In this document: one piece after another, positions 44,546 through 52,958 of the stretch
Numbering within the stretch: the first letter of the stretch is position 1
How the letters are laid out: each line of letters starts with the position of its first letter
The notes under the pieces: model-generated
Database searches by the model: none
The model's input: the letters and a program-made list of their open reading frames with translations, nothing else
What the model was told of the DNA's origin: nothing
DNA from: Halalkalibacter alkaliphilus
GTDB taxonomy: Bacteria; Bacillota; Bacilli; Bacillales; Bacillaceae_D
Length of the DNA: 64,000 bases
Assembly (NCBI RefSeq): GCF_023555415.1
Contig: NZ_JAKRYL010000001.1
Location: 277,462-341,461, forward strand
Direction of reading: 5' to 3'
Translations under genes and position numbers: made by a program

Positions 44546-45509
44546 GGGAACCACCTACCGAGATTGGATTATTTACAGGGTAACGCACCTTTTTATTACA
44601 AAGATACGTTAACACCTCTTCAGCTGCCTTTCTTTTTAGATCATAGGAAGCTTCTTCTGAGTACCATGCTGAATGAGGAGTTAAAATTACTTGATCAAAG
44701 TCAAATAATTTATAGTCCTCAGGTGGAGGTTCCGTCTCTAATACATCTAAAGCAGCACCTGCTATTTCATTATTTTCTAATGCTTCAATTAAATCGGTTT
44801 CACTAATAAGTGGACCTCTTGAAGTATTAATGATAATCGAGCTTGATTTCATTAATTTAAAAAGACGTTTATTAAATAAATGATGTGTTTCTTCATTAAG
44901 TGGTAAGTGGATAGAAATCACATCTGAGACTTGACACAGTTCTTCAAGTGTAGTTTGATAGAATTGGGTTGTATTATTTTTGTCGTAGCCAATGACATTC
45001 CAACCCATTGCTGATGCTTTTTTTGCAAACGCTGTACCAATTCGTCCAAGTCCAACAACTCCTATTGTTAACTTGTTTAAACGACGGATTGGGGCAGCAA
45101 TTTGAAAATCCCAATGATTTCTCTTTACCGCGTTTGATAATAAATTAATCTTCCTAGTAAGGTTAAATGCTAGTGCCATTGCATGATCAGATACTTCTTC
45201 GACGCCGTAATCAGGTACGTTACAAACCTGAATCCCAAGCTCAGCAGCAGCATCAATATCTACGTTGTCAAAACCAACACCATAGCGCGATATAACTTTT
45301 AAATTTGGAAGTGATTCCAATACCTTTCGAGTTAGTGGTGCGTATTGATTAATTAGCCCTTCTGCATTTTGACACTTGTTAATTAAATCTGTTTCGGATA
45401 GGCATTGTTCAAGTTCCAAATCATAATCGCTTCCTAGCATCACCTCCAATTCAGGATTGATGTCTGGATGATCACAATCTGTAATCACAATCTTTTTTTT
45501 GCTCTCCAC
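44538..45509 (-). CDS. D-isomer-specific 2-hydroxyacid dehydrogenase
   Basis: 323 residues of the 2-HADH family (phosphoglycerate dehydrogenase/hydroxypyruvate reductase type). Rossmann motif GLGRIG; catalytic Arg in NTSRGPLI, Glu in LETEPP and His in LTPHSAW. Starts with GTG. Could reduce a 2-keto acid or oxidise a D-2-hydroxy acid produced in the island; substrate unknown. Confidence 0.88.
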   Translation of the reverse strand: MESKKKIVITDCDHPDINPELEVMLGSDYDLELEQCLSETDLINKCQNAEGLINQYAPLTRKVLESLPNLKVISRYGVGFDNVDIDAAAELGIQVCNVPDYGVEEVSDHAMALAFNLTRKINLLSNAVKRNHWDFQIAAPIRRLNKLTIGVVGLGRIGTAFAKKASAMGWNVIGYDKNNTTQFYQTTLEELCQVSDVISIHLPLNEETHHLFNKRLFKLMKSSSIIINTSRGPLISETDLIEALENNEIAGAALDVLETEPPPEDYKLFDFDQVILTPHSAWYSEEASYDLKRKAAEEVLTYLCNKKVRYPVNNPISVGGSHV

Positions 45510-45532
45510 TACTAATCAGCCCTCTCAGTTTT

Positions 45533-46315
45533 TTAGCTTAATACATTCCCTCCATCAACGTTTACTGTTTGCCCAGTCATATAATCAGCATCTGAACTAG
45601 CTAGAAATGCTACAACTTTTGCTACATCTTCTGGTTGTTCAATTCGACCAAGCGGAATAGATTCCACTACTCGACGCTTCGGCTCACCTACAGGTAAGTT
45701 TTGAATTTCAGCAAACCTTTTATCTACCTCTACCCAGAATGGCGTATCTACAACTCCTGGAGCGACAGCGTTTACATTAATATTGTCACGAGCTAAAGCA
45801 AGAGCGGCAGACTGAGTAATACTAATAACAGCAGCTTTACTCATGCAATATGAAAGGGCATAGGGCTCTCCTCGACGACCAGCTTGTGATGCTAGATTGA
45901 CAATCTTACCTGAGCCTTGTTTCACCATTTGCTCAGCGACCGCTTTCATAAAGAAAAATACACCTTTAACATTTACTTCATACTGTAAATCTAGTTCCTT
46001 TTCCTCAATATCGAAGAATGGATTAAACGCTCCTACCCCTGCATTATTTACTAAGATATCAATTCTACCCATTTCACGAACGGAAGCGTTTACAACTTCT
46101 TTAACAATATTTTCATTTCGAACGTCCACTTGTACTGCATATGCTCTTTGTCCAAGCTCTTCTACTTCTTGTTTCACATTTTCAGCGTTTTCTAGATTTA
46201 AATCGGCGATAATTACATCAGCACCATCTTCAGCTAATTTAAGAGTGATAGCTCGACCAATCCCTTGACCTCCACCTGTTACTAACGCTATTTTTCCACT
46301 TAATCTTTTTGTCAT
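45533..46315 (-). CDS. SDR, polyol dehydrogenase SmoS-like
   Basis: 260 residues. TGGGQGIG, NNAGVG, NLASQAGRRGE, YCMSKAAVISITQSAALAL and VDGGNVLS are close to the sorbitol/galactitol 2-dehydrogenase (SmoS) group of SDRs. It suggests an alditol or a sugar with similar C2 configuration as substrate. Lies after an AT-rich hairpin that separates it from the IclR gene. Confidence 0.87.
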   Translation of the reverse strand: MTKRLSGKIALVTGGGQGIGRAITLKLAEDGADVIIADLNLENAENVKQEVEELGQRAYAVQVDVRNENIVKEVVNASVREMGRIDILVNNAGVGAFNPFFDIEEKELDLQYEVNVKGVFFFMKAVAEQMVKQGSGKIVNLASQAGRRGEPYALSYCMSKAAVISITQSAALALARDNINVNAVAPGVVDTPFWVEVDKRFAEIQNLPVGEPKRRVVESIPLGRIEQPEDVAKVVAFLASSDADYMTGQTVNVDGGNVLS

Positions 46316-46349
46316 TACTTTCCTCTCCCTTTTGGTTATTAATTTATAT

Positions 46350-46380
46350 AAATAAACAAGTTATAAAAACTTGTTTATTT
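46350..46380 (-). terminator. Hairpin between IclR and SDR genes
   Basis: AAATAAACAAG and CTTGTTTATTT with a 9-base loop. AT-rich and without a convincing T-run; a weak terminator or attenuator of the iclR transcript. Confidence 0.45.
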
Positions 46381-46409
46381 AGTAACAACTTCATACATCT
46401 AATCCAATT

Positions 46410-47207
46410 TTAAAGACTCTTTCTCATTGCAGGAACATATCCTAACCTTCTAGAGATAAAATTACTTGCCTCGAGTAATTGTTCAGTTATTTTATTTTTA
46501 TTTTGTATCATTCTTTCTGTTGGTCCAGCTACACTTATTCCCGCAACGGCTTTACCTGTGTAACTGTAAATAGGGGCAGCAAAACAAGTTAGGCCTATTT
46601 CCACTTCCTCATCATCCATCGCATATCCCAGTTCACGGATCTTGCTTAATTCTTCAAAAAACCTTTGTCTATCGACAATCGTTTTCTCAGTGAATTTTTC
46701 CATACCTTTTTCGTTCAGTATTTGATCTACTTCTTCTAAATGCAAACTCGACATCATTGCTTTGCCAAGTGCAGTGCAGTGAACAGGTTTGCGTGTACCT
46801 AATTGAGAATTGGTTATTACTGCACGCTGTCCTTCTACTTTATATACATAAACAATTTCACCTTCGTCATACACGGCTAAAAAGGAAGTTTCAGATAGAT
46901 CAGCAGCCAATTGTTTGATGTAGGCCGAAGCAATATCCACTAAGTTCCAATTTTTCAAACCTGACATTCCAACCTCAATAGCTTTTAATCCAATATCATA
47001 CTTTTCGATTGTATCATCTTGTACTACAAAACCTCTGGATTTCAATGTATCTAATAAACGATGTGTTGTACTTTTCGCAAGGGATAACTCATTAGCAATT
47101 TCATTCACCCCTACTGGTCCCGTTTTTGAAGAGATATACTCGAGAATAGTCAGTGCTCTTTCAACTGCCGAATTGGTTTTTTGATTATTGGAACTTATAC
47201 CCATCAT
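46410..47207 (-). CDS. IclR-family transcription regulator
   Basis: About 265 residues. Winged helix (AVERALTILEYISSKTGPVGVNEIANELSLAKSTTHRLLDTL) followed by the IclR effector domain with GTRKPVHCTALGKAM and GLTCFAAPIY. Start at 47207 after AAAGGGGGTGG. It probably represses its own gene and both enolase genes through the GGAAYGNYGTTCC palindromes on those promoters and is released by a pathway intermediate. Confidence 0.9.
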   Translation of the reverse strand: MMGISSNNQKTNSAVERALTILEYISSKTGPVGVNEIANELSLAKSTTHRLLDTLKSRGFVVQDDTIEKYDIGLKAIEVGMSGLKNWNLVDIASAYIKQLAADLSETSFLAVYDEGEIVYVYKVEGQRAVITNSQLGTRKPVHCTALGKAMMSSLHLEEVDQILNEKGMEKFTEKTIVDRQRFFEELSKIRELGYAMDDEEVEIGLTCFAAPIYSYTGKAVAGISVAGPTERMIQNKNKITEQLLEASNFISRRLGYVPAMRKSL

Positions 47208-47229
47208 TCCCACCCCCTTTTATTATAAT

Positions 47230-47280
47230 GGAATGTTGTTCCGTTAATTAGATAATAATTCCATTAACTTTTAAAGTCAA
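47230..47280 (-). promoter_or_regulatory. iclR promoter with palindromic operator
   Basis: TTGACT (47280-47275), 17-base spacer, TATTAT (47257-47252) predict a start near 47245. The 13-bp palindrome GGAATGTTGTTCC (47230-47242) covers about +4 to +16. A half-site (ATTCCATTAA) lies in the spacer. Confidence 0.7.
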
Positions 47281-47306
47281 TTGTTTTTTTGATAATTTAT
47301 ATTTTT

Positions 47307-48401
47307 TTAAAAGTTCGCTTTATATTGCTTTATCAGATCCCAATCAAATTCTACCCCAGTACCTGGAGTTTCTGGAGCTATAGCCCGACCATTTTCAATA
47401 ACCAGTGGTCGTTTTGTATACTTATCAATCGGAAAACTGTGAACTTCTAAATATGATTGATGTTGCATAGCAGACATTAAACTAACATGGAGCTCTTGCA
47501 TTCCATGAGTACAAACCTGCAGATTATGGACATAAGCTAGGTTTGCAATTTTTAACCAACCTGTGATTCCCCCTATATTGGATGCATCAGGCTGGACAAA
47601 GTCAATATTTCCTCTTTCAATCATATTTTTAAATTCATAAACAGTATGAAAGTTCTCCCCTGCAGCTATCGCGAGACCTCCTTCACTAGAAATACGCCGA
47701 TATCCATCGTAATCATCCGGAATTGTAGGCTCTTCCAACCACAATACGTTATATTTTTTCAGTTGTTTGGCTGCTTTAATAGCGTTCTCAATAGACCATT
47801 TCATATTCGCATCTACCATAAATACAGTGTCTGGACCAATTAATTCACGTACCGCTGCAACTCTATCCATGTCTTCCTCAAGAGTCTCTTGTCCGAGCTT
47901 AATTTTTACAGCTTTAAAACCAGAATCAAGATATCGTTGAATATTATTAAGAAGCTTCTCTTTTGAGAAATTCAAGTCAATTGCACCAGCATAACACTTT
48001 GTACTGTTTTTAAATCCACCAAGGAGTTTATACAAAGGTTCATTTGCTTTCCTAGCTCGGATATCCCAAAGGGCAATATCAATAGCTGAAATTGCAAAAG
48101 AAGCAATTCCTCCTCTTCCTACATAATGAATTTTCCAAATCATTTCTTCCCACAGCTTTTCAATACATGAAGCATCTTTCCCTATAAGAAAAGGTTTCAA
48201 GTCATGCTCTATCATTGTACAGATTGAACGGCCGCCAACACCGCCTGTATATGTATAGCCAACACCAAAGGATCCGTCTTCGAGCTTAATTGTTACAATA
48301 GGTAATTCAAAATGGGTATGAATCCCATGCTTTGCATCCCCTAATTCTTCTTCCAATGGAATTAAGTAATACTCTGTAATTACATCAACAATTTTAGACA
48401 T
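47307..48401 (-). CDS. Enolase-superfamily dehydratase, mandelate racemase subgroup (1)
   Basis: 364 residues. Catalytic residues of the mandelate racemase subgroup are present (numbered from the ATG at 48401): KxK Lys166/Lys168 (AVKIKLG), metal ligands Asp197 (DAN), Glu223 (LEEP) and Glu249 (GEN), Asp272, His299 (THGMQE) and Glu319. Lys plus His bases at opposite faces fit acid-sugar dehydratases such as L-talarate/galactarate dehydratase, and also racemases. It would dehydrate an aldonate or aldarate to a 2-keto-3-deoxy acid. First gene of the long minus-strand series; 94 bases from iclR. Confidence 0.87.
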   Translation of the reverse strand: MSKIVDVITEYYLIPLEEELGDAKHGIHTHFELPIVTIKLEDGSFGVGYTYTGGVGGRSICTMIEHDLKPFLIGKDASCIEKLWEEMIWKIHYVGRGGIASFAISAIDIALWDIRARKANEPLYKLLGGFKNSTKCYAGAIDLNFSKEKLLNNIQRYLDSGFKAVKIKLGQETLEEDMDRVAAVRELIGPDTVFMVDANMKWSIENAIKAAKQLKKYNVLWLEEPTIPDDYDGYRRISSEGGLAIAAGENFHTVYEFKNMIERGNIDFVQPDASNIGGITGWLKIANLAYVHNLQVCTHGMQELHVSLMSAMQHQSYLEVHSFPIDKYTKRPLVIENGRAIAPETPGTGVEFDWDLIKQYKANF

Positions 48402-48490
48402 AATCAATTTCCCCCTCGTTTTAATTGGAGTAATTTCATTTTAAAATAACGAAAACTATTCCCACAAAAATAAAATTAGTAACCACAAAC

Positions 48491-48537
48491 GGAACGCCGT
48501 TCCCTTTTATATTAAATCCATAGTTTTGATTAGTCAA
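48491..48537 (-). promoter_or_regulatory. Promoter of enolase gene 1 with operator
   Basis: TTGACT (48537-48532), 17-base spacer and TAATAT (48514-48509) give a start near 48502. The perfect palindrome GGAACGCCGTTCC with dyad arms GGAACG/CGTTCC (48491-48503) overlaps it. Confidence 0.75.
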
Positions 48538-48585
48538 CATTTTTCGAAATATTATTTACATTCTATCTTTTTGATTTTTTCCGAT

Positions 48586-48599
48586 TGACAACGCTTTCT
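48586..48599. promoter_or_regulatory. cre-like box between the divergent enolase genes
   Basis: TGACAACGCTTTCT matches 13 of 14 cre positions (last base deviates). It lies upstream of both promoters; CcpA control is inferred. Confidence 0.5.
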
Positions 48600-48622
48600 T
48601 ATTGTTATTATTATTAATTAAT

Positions 48623-48657
48623 GGAATGTTGTTCCAATAACCTTAAACGTGTTTAAT
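48623..48657 (+). promoter_or_regulatory. Promoter of enolase gene 2 with operator
   Basis: The palindrome GGAATGTTGTTCC (48623-48635) overlaps a TTGTTC -35 (48629-48634), followed after 17 bases by TTTAAT. Identical in sequence to the iclR operator. Confidence 0.65.
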
Positions 48658-48702
48658 ATATTGACCCATCGTTCCAGATATTAAAAATTAGAGGTGAATA
48701 AA

Positions 48703-49812
48703 ATGAACATTACTAAGTTGGAAACGATTAAGTTACAGTTCTCTCCTAAAAACCCTCCTAGAGATGGACTCTCAAGTATTAAAAATAGGGATGTTTTCCT
48801 AATCCGTATTCACACCGATCAAGGTATTAGTGGAATTGGAGAAGCATTTGCATTAGGATCAGCTCATTCACTTCAACAGATTATAGACGAAATCCTTTCC
48901 CCGTTATTGATTGGTGAGGATCCAACATCTATAGAATATTTATGGGATAAAATGTATAAATTAACATTTCGTGTAGGACGTCGTGGAATAGTGTTGGCAG
49001 CAATGAGTGCAATTGATATTGCACTTTGGGATTTAATGGGGAAACTAACAAACATGCCGGTTTATAAACTACTTGGTGGATATACAAATAAAGTTAACGC
49101 TTATGCAAGTGGGGGCTATTATTTAAAAGGGAAAACAGTAGCAGACTTAGTTACTGAAGCTATTAATTATAAAAAAATGGGCTTTAAAGCTATGAAAATG
49201 AAAATAGGCGGTGCTTCTCTAAGTGAGGATATCGAACGAATTTCTGCAGTAAAAGACATACTAGGAAAGGATGTACGTTTAGCCATTGATGCTAACAACT
49301 CTTACAACATTAATGAAGCACTTCGTTTATGTAAACAAATTGAGGACTTAGATATAATGTTTTTTGAAGAGCCGATTTCTTCAGACTTTATAGACAATAG
49401 TAGTTATTTAGTAAATATGACATCGATTCCAATTGCCGGATATGAAACAGATTATACCAGGTACAGCTTTAAAAATATAATAGATAAACAGGCAGTGAAT
49501 ATCGTCCAGACTGACGTCATTTGGGCCGGTGGGATTTCCGAATGTAAAAAAATTGCTACATTAGCTGCTACATCTGGGTTAAAAGTTATTCCCCATTTTT
49601 CTGCTGGTGCAGTTTCCCTAGCTGCAAATCTACATTTCAGCTTGTCTCTTTCTAACTGTGACTGGTTTGAGTATACACTAGACGAAAATCCTTTAAGAGA
49701 TGAATTATCACTTACACCTCATTCGTTAAAAGAAGGCGTCCTTTATGTTAATGACCTTCCAGGTTTAGGTATTGAATTGAATGAGGATATTGTAAATAAG
49801 TATCGTATTTAA
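48703..49812 (+). CDS. Enolase-superfamily dehydratase, mandelate racemase subgroup (2)
   Basis: 369 residues, start at ATG 48703 after GAGGTG. KxK motif AMKMKIG, metal ligands in AIDANN, FFEEP and GYETD, and general acid/base His in PHFSAGA; all expected catalytic groups are present. Diverged from the neighbour across the intergenic region, so two substrates or two successive steps are likely. Candidates are aldonate or aldarate dehydratase. Shares the operator motif with the island. Confidence 0.87.
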   Translation: MNITKLETIKLQFSPKNPPRDGLSSIKNRDVFLIRIHTDQGISGIGEAFALGSAHSLQQIIDEILSPLLIGEDPTSIEYLWDKMYKLTFRVGRRGIVLAAMSAIDIALWDLMGKLTNMPVYKLLGGYTNKVNAYASGGYYLKGKTVADLVTEAINYKKMGFKAMKMKIGGASLSEDIERISAVKDILGKDVRLAIDANNSYNINEALRLCKQIEDLDIMFFEEPISSDFIDNSSYLVNMTSIPIAGYETDYTRYSFKNIIDKQAVNIVQTDVIWAGGISECKKIATLAATSGLKVIPHFSAGAVSLAANLHFSLSLSNCDWFEYTLDENPLRDELSLTPHSLKEGVLYVNDLPGLGIELNEDIVNKYRI

Positions 49813-49921
49813 TTAAATTGCTTTGATTATCTAAGAAAAAAATAACCTTAGACTAAAGTGATCTCCTCATTTTTTATATTAGCTTTTCAATTATTTTATT
49901 TTAGATTTAGTCAATATAAGA

Positions 49922-49954
49922 GTTCCTCCCCAGTGAACTCCTGGGGATAGGAAC
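49922..49954 (-). terminator. Terminator of the DGC protein gene
   Basis: GTTCCT.CCCCAG pairs with CTGGGG.AGGAAC between converging genes; on the minus strand it is followed by CTCTTAT only, so termination may be weak there; plus strand continues with six A. Confidence 0.55.
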
Positions 49955-49960
49955 AAAAAA

Positions 49961-50320
49961 CTACTTAGTAACAAGCTCTAAAATCTGATCATATGTATCC
50001 ATAAATAGCGTCAGATTCGGGTCTTCTCCTTTTCTTTTTGGGACGTTAAAGTCAGATAATACAAAATAATGCTTTGGCGCAACATCATGTCTAGCTAGCG
50101 AACTTTTGCAACAAGATAGGGGACATCCATCAATGGCGATTATTTCTCGTCCTGACTTTGCCGTTTTTACAAGTGGTTTAACATCGCCGCCAACACCAGC
50201 AATGCAAGACATTTCCGCTACTTTTTCACGATCCATTTTTACCGCAATCATGTTTGCTGTTTGTGCGGCTGAAGAACAACCTGAGCATGAGTAGACAATT
50301 GGTAAATTTGTTTTTTTCAT
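49961..50320 (-). CDS. Putative zinc-binding protein, DGC family
   Basis: 119 residues with the family features: N-terminal YSCSGCSSAAQ, a central Cys in MSCIAG and the namesake DGCPLSCC motif, giving about six Cys for a metal site. Such proteins often lie near sulfur or redox genes; here the CysJ-like reductase gene is next upstream. Biochemical role unknown. Confidence 0.82.
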   Translation of the reverse strand: MKKTNLPIVYSCSGCSSAAQTANMIAVKMDREKVAEMSCIAGVGGDVKPLVKTAKSGREIIAIDGCPLSCCKSSLARHDVAPKHYFVLSDFNVPKRKGEDPNLTLFMDTYDQILELVTK

Positions 50321-50442
50321 TATTGACTCCTCCTAACAACCATTTTCAAAAAATTCAAATTTCATAAGTTATCCCTCACTTTAATTTATTTGCTTTTTTT
50401 CATCTATGAGTAATGTCACATTGGATATAAAAAAAGAATAAA

Positions 50443-50465
50443 GAGACAGGAAAAATTCCTGCCTC
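50443..50465 (-). terminator. Terminator of the CysJ-like gene
   Basis: GAG.CAGGAA pairs with TTCCTG.CTC, followed on the minus strand by T-rich sequence. Confidence 0.75.
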
Positions 50466-50476
50466 CAAAATTTCAT

Positions 50477-51664
50477 TTAATATACATCACGCTGATAACG
50501 TTTTTCTTTTTGCATCTCAGTCACATATTCTTCCGCTGCTTCACGGCTCATGCCGCCCTCTTTTTCAACAATATCAATTAGTGCGTTATGAACGTCTTTG
50601 GCCATGTACTGCTTATCTCCACACACATAAAAGAATGCACCTGCTTCTAACCATTCAAACAACTCTTTGCTATTTTCAAGCATTTTATGCTGGACATACA
50701 CCTTCTTATCGGTATCACGGGAGAACGCGGCATCTAGCTTGGTTAGTGCTCCATCTTGTTTATATTTTTCAAGTTCATCTTGGTATAGGAAATCAGTCGC
50801 CTCGTGTTGGTCACCGAAAAATAACCAAGTCTTACCCTCTCCCCCCGTTACTGCACGCTCTTCGATGAAAGAACGGAATGGGGCAATTCCTGTTCCTGGA
50901 CCAACCATAATAATATCTGTGTCTGTTGATTCTGGTAAGTAGAAATGTTTGTTTTGCTGAATAAATACTGGAAGTGTATCTCCTTCGCCAACACGTTCTG
51001 CACACTGGACAGAACAAACTCCTTTTCGTTCGCGTCCGTGAGCTTCGTATCGAACTGCACCAATTGTTAAATGAACTTCATCTGGATGAGCTGTTAAGCT
51101 ACTAGCAATTGAATACAGACGTGGGGGCATTTTTCTTAAAAGGGAAACAATATCTTGAGTTGACGCATCCCATGGTCCAAATTCACGTAATAGATCGATC
51201 AAGTCACGTCCATCCATATATTCTTTTAGTTGATCTTTATTCTCCGGCAGAATTAACTTTTGAATGTCCTCATTTTCTGTGAATTGTGCTGCTTGCTGCA
51301 CAATCTTCTTGTTTAATAATGTAATTTCAAAATAAGTGCTCAACGCCTCACCTAGTGGTAGTGTTTCACCCTTTTTATTAATCGTTACACTTTCCTTTGC
51401 ATCCCAATTCATTTCAGTAAGTAGTGTTTTTACCAATTCAGGGTCGTTCTCTGGGAAAACTCCAAGGCAATCCCCAGGTACATAGGAAAGACCTGAATCT
51501 TTTAAAGATAATTCAATGTGCCGTGTTTCTTTTTTAGAGCCAGGTTTATTCAAATTATACGTTTTAAGAATTTCCGCTTGAAACGGATTCGTTCTCGAAT
51601 ATGTAACTGTAACCGCTCTCTGCACTTTAGGCTGTTCTGTACTTTTCACGTTATTGTTTTGCAC
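50477..51664 (-). CDS. CysJ-like flavoprotein reductase lacking the flavodoxin domain
   Basis: 395 residues, GTG start after GAGGTG. FAD-binding domain with PPRLYSIASS (FAD contact) and RKGVCSVQCAERV, then the NADPH-binding domain with VGPGTGIAPFRSFIEER, and a C terminus RYQRDVY as in sulfite reductase alpha subunit. The FMN flavodoxin module of about 150-200 residues normally at the N terminus is absent, so it must pass electrons to a separate FMN protein or directly to an acceptor. No sulfite reductase hemoprotein gene is adjacent. Confidence 0.87.
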   Translation of the reverse strand: MQNNNVKSTEQPKVQRAVTVTYSRTNPFQAEILKTYNLNKPGSKKETRHIELSLKDSGLSYVPGDCLGVFPENDPELVKTLLTEMNWDAKESVTINKKGETLPLGEALSTYFEITLLNKKIVQQAAQFTENEDIQKLILPENKDQLKEYMDGRDLIDLLREFGPWDASTQDIVSLLRKMPPRLYSIASSLTAHPDEVHLTIGAVRYEAHGRERKGVCSVQCAERVGEGDTLPVFIQQNKHFYLPESTDTDIIMVGPGTGIAPFRSFIEERAVTGGEGKTWLFFGDQHEATDFLYQDELEKYKQDGALTKLDAAFSRDTDKKVYVQHKMLENSKELFEWLEAGAFFYVCGDKQYMAKDVHNALIDIVEKEGGMSREAAEEYVTEMQKEKRYQRDVY

Positions 51665-51959
51665 AATTTACACCTCACTAAGTAAGTAGTTTGACCTCTT
51701 ACAATTCATTTTATTATGTAAGTACTTCTTTATAAATACAATATTTCCTCTATAATATACAGTTTTTAATTTTTATGAATATTTTAGAGTCTTTCATCCT
51801 AACTGTAATGCGAATCAAGCAAAACCCTCAAGTAATTTGCTCAAAATCTTATCCCCCTTTAAAATCTCATACTTGCTGGAATGGCGTCTACAAGTTAAAC
51901 TATATTTTGCTTTTAAAAAGTACGACACAATTTTTTTGCCAAAGGGGGCATGAAGAACG
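51665..51959. other. Intergenic region CysJ-like / ABC exporter
   Basis: AT-rich, divergent promoters expected. No convincing small gene; an overlapping frame at 51775-51963 has no ribosome site. Confidence 0.4.
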
Positions 51960-52958
51960 ATGAATGTGATTCAAGTATCAAATTTACGAAAAGAATTTAA
52001 ATCTTATTCTAGCCGTTCTGGTTTATCTGGAGCATTCCGTGACCTGTTCACGAGAAATTATAAAGTACTTGCGGCTGTTGATAATATTTCGTTGACGGTG
52101 AAACAAGGGGAAATGGTCGGCTACATTGGCGAGAATGGAGCTGGCAAATCGACGACAATCAAAATGTTAACAGGGATCTTAACGCCAACTGACGGATCTA
52201 TTGTCGTAAATGGGATGAACCCACATAAAGAACGTGAACAATTTGTTCGCACGATTGGTGTGGTTTTTGGTCAACGTTCTCAGTTATGGTGGGATATCGC
52301 CGTACAGGAGTCATTTAGATTATTAAAGAAAGTGTACCGAGTGTCAGATGAAGATTATAACACTCATATGGGCCAAGTAATTGAGACTTTAGAAATCGGT
52401 CCTTTATTAGATAAACCGGTACGAAAACTTTCATTAGGTCAGCGTATGCGTTGTGAATTAGCGGCAGCTCTTATTCATAATCCTCCTCTCCTCTTTTTGG
52501 ACGAGCCAACAATTGGCCTAGATGTGTTAGTAAAATTAAAAATTAGAAAGTTCTTAAAAGAGATTAATGAACAGTATAAAACAACCATCATCCTTACAAC
52601 ACACGATATTACAGATATCGAAGCTCTTTGCGAACGGGTCGTCTTATTAGATGAAGGAAAAATCGTCTATGATGGAAAACTGAATCAACTCCAAACAAAT
52701 GCAGTCGAAGGAAAACAAGTTGAGTTTGAATTTTTAACAGAGGTTCTTTCTGCGACACTCCCTTCTTCACCACAGGTACATTGGCAACAAAAAGATGCAA
52801 CGACTTGGCTTTGTGCTGTAAATGGAGATGAGCAAGCGGTCTCTGAACTAATTAGTAAAGTCGTGCAAATCAACCCGATCAAAAATGTTCGAATTAATGA
52901 AATCTCAACAGAAGAGATTATTCGAAAGATTTATGAAGAAGGAATGGCTATCTCATGA
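51960..52958 (+). CDS. ABC-2-type exporter ATPase
   Basis: 332 residues. Walker A GENGAGKST, Q-loop FGQRSQLWW, signature LSLGQRMRCELAAAL, Walker B LLFLDEPTIGLD and a C-terminal extension typical of drug/viologen-type exporters. Drives the two membrane proteins encoded next; its stop overlaps the next start (ATGA). Confidence 0.92.
   Translation: MNVIQVSNLRKEFKSYSSRSGLSGAFRDLFTRNYKVLAAVDNISLTVKQGEMVGYIGENGAGKSTTIKMLTGILTPTDGSIVVNGMNPHKEREQFVRTIGVVFGQRSQLWWDIAVQESFRLLKKVYRVSDEDYNTHMGQVIETLEIGPLLDKPVRKLSLGQRMRCELAAALIHNPPLLFLDEPTIGLDVLVKLKIRKFLKEINEQYKTTIILTTHDITDIEALCERVVLLDEGKIVYDGKLNQLQTNAVEGKQVEFEFLTEVLSATLPSSPQVHWQQKDATTWLCAVNGDEQAVSELISKVVQINPIKNVRINEISTEEIIRKIYEEGMAIS

Noticed and set aside
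51775..51963. 62-codon frame upstream of the ABC exporter
   Set aside because: No ribosome site, Cys- and Lys-rich random-looking composition, overlaps the start of a real gene.
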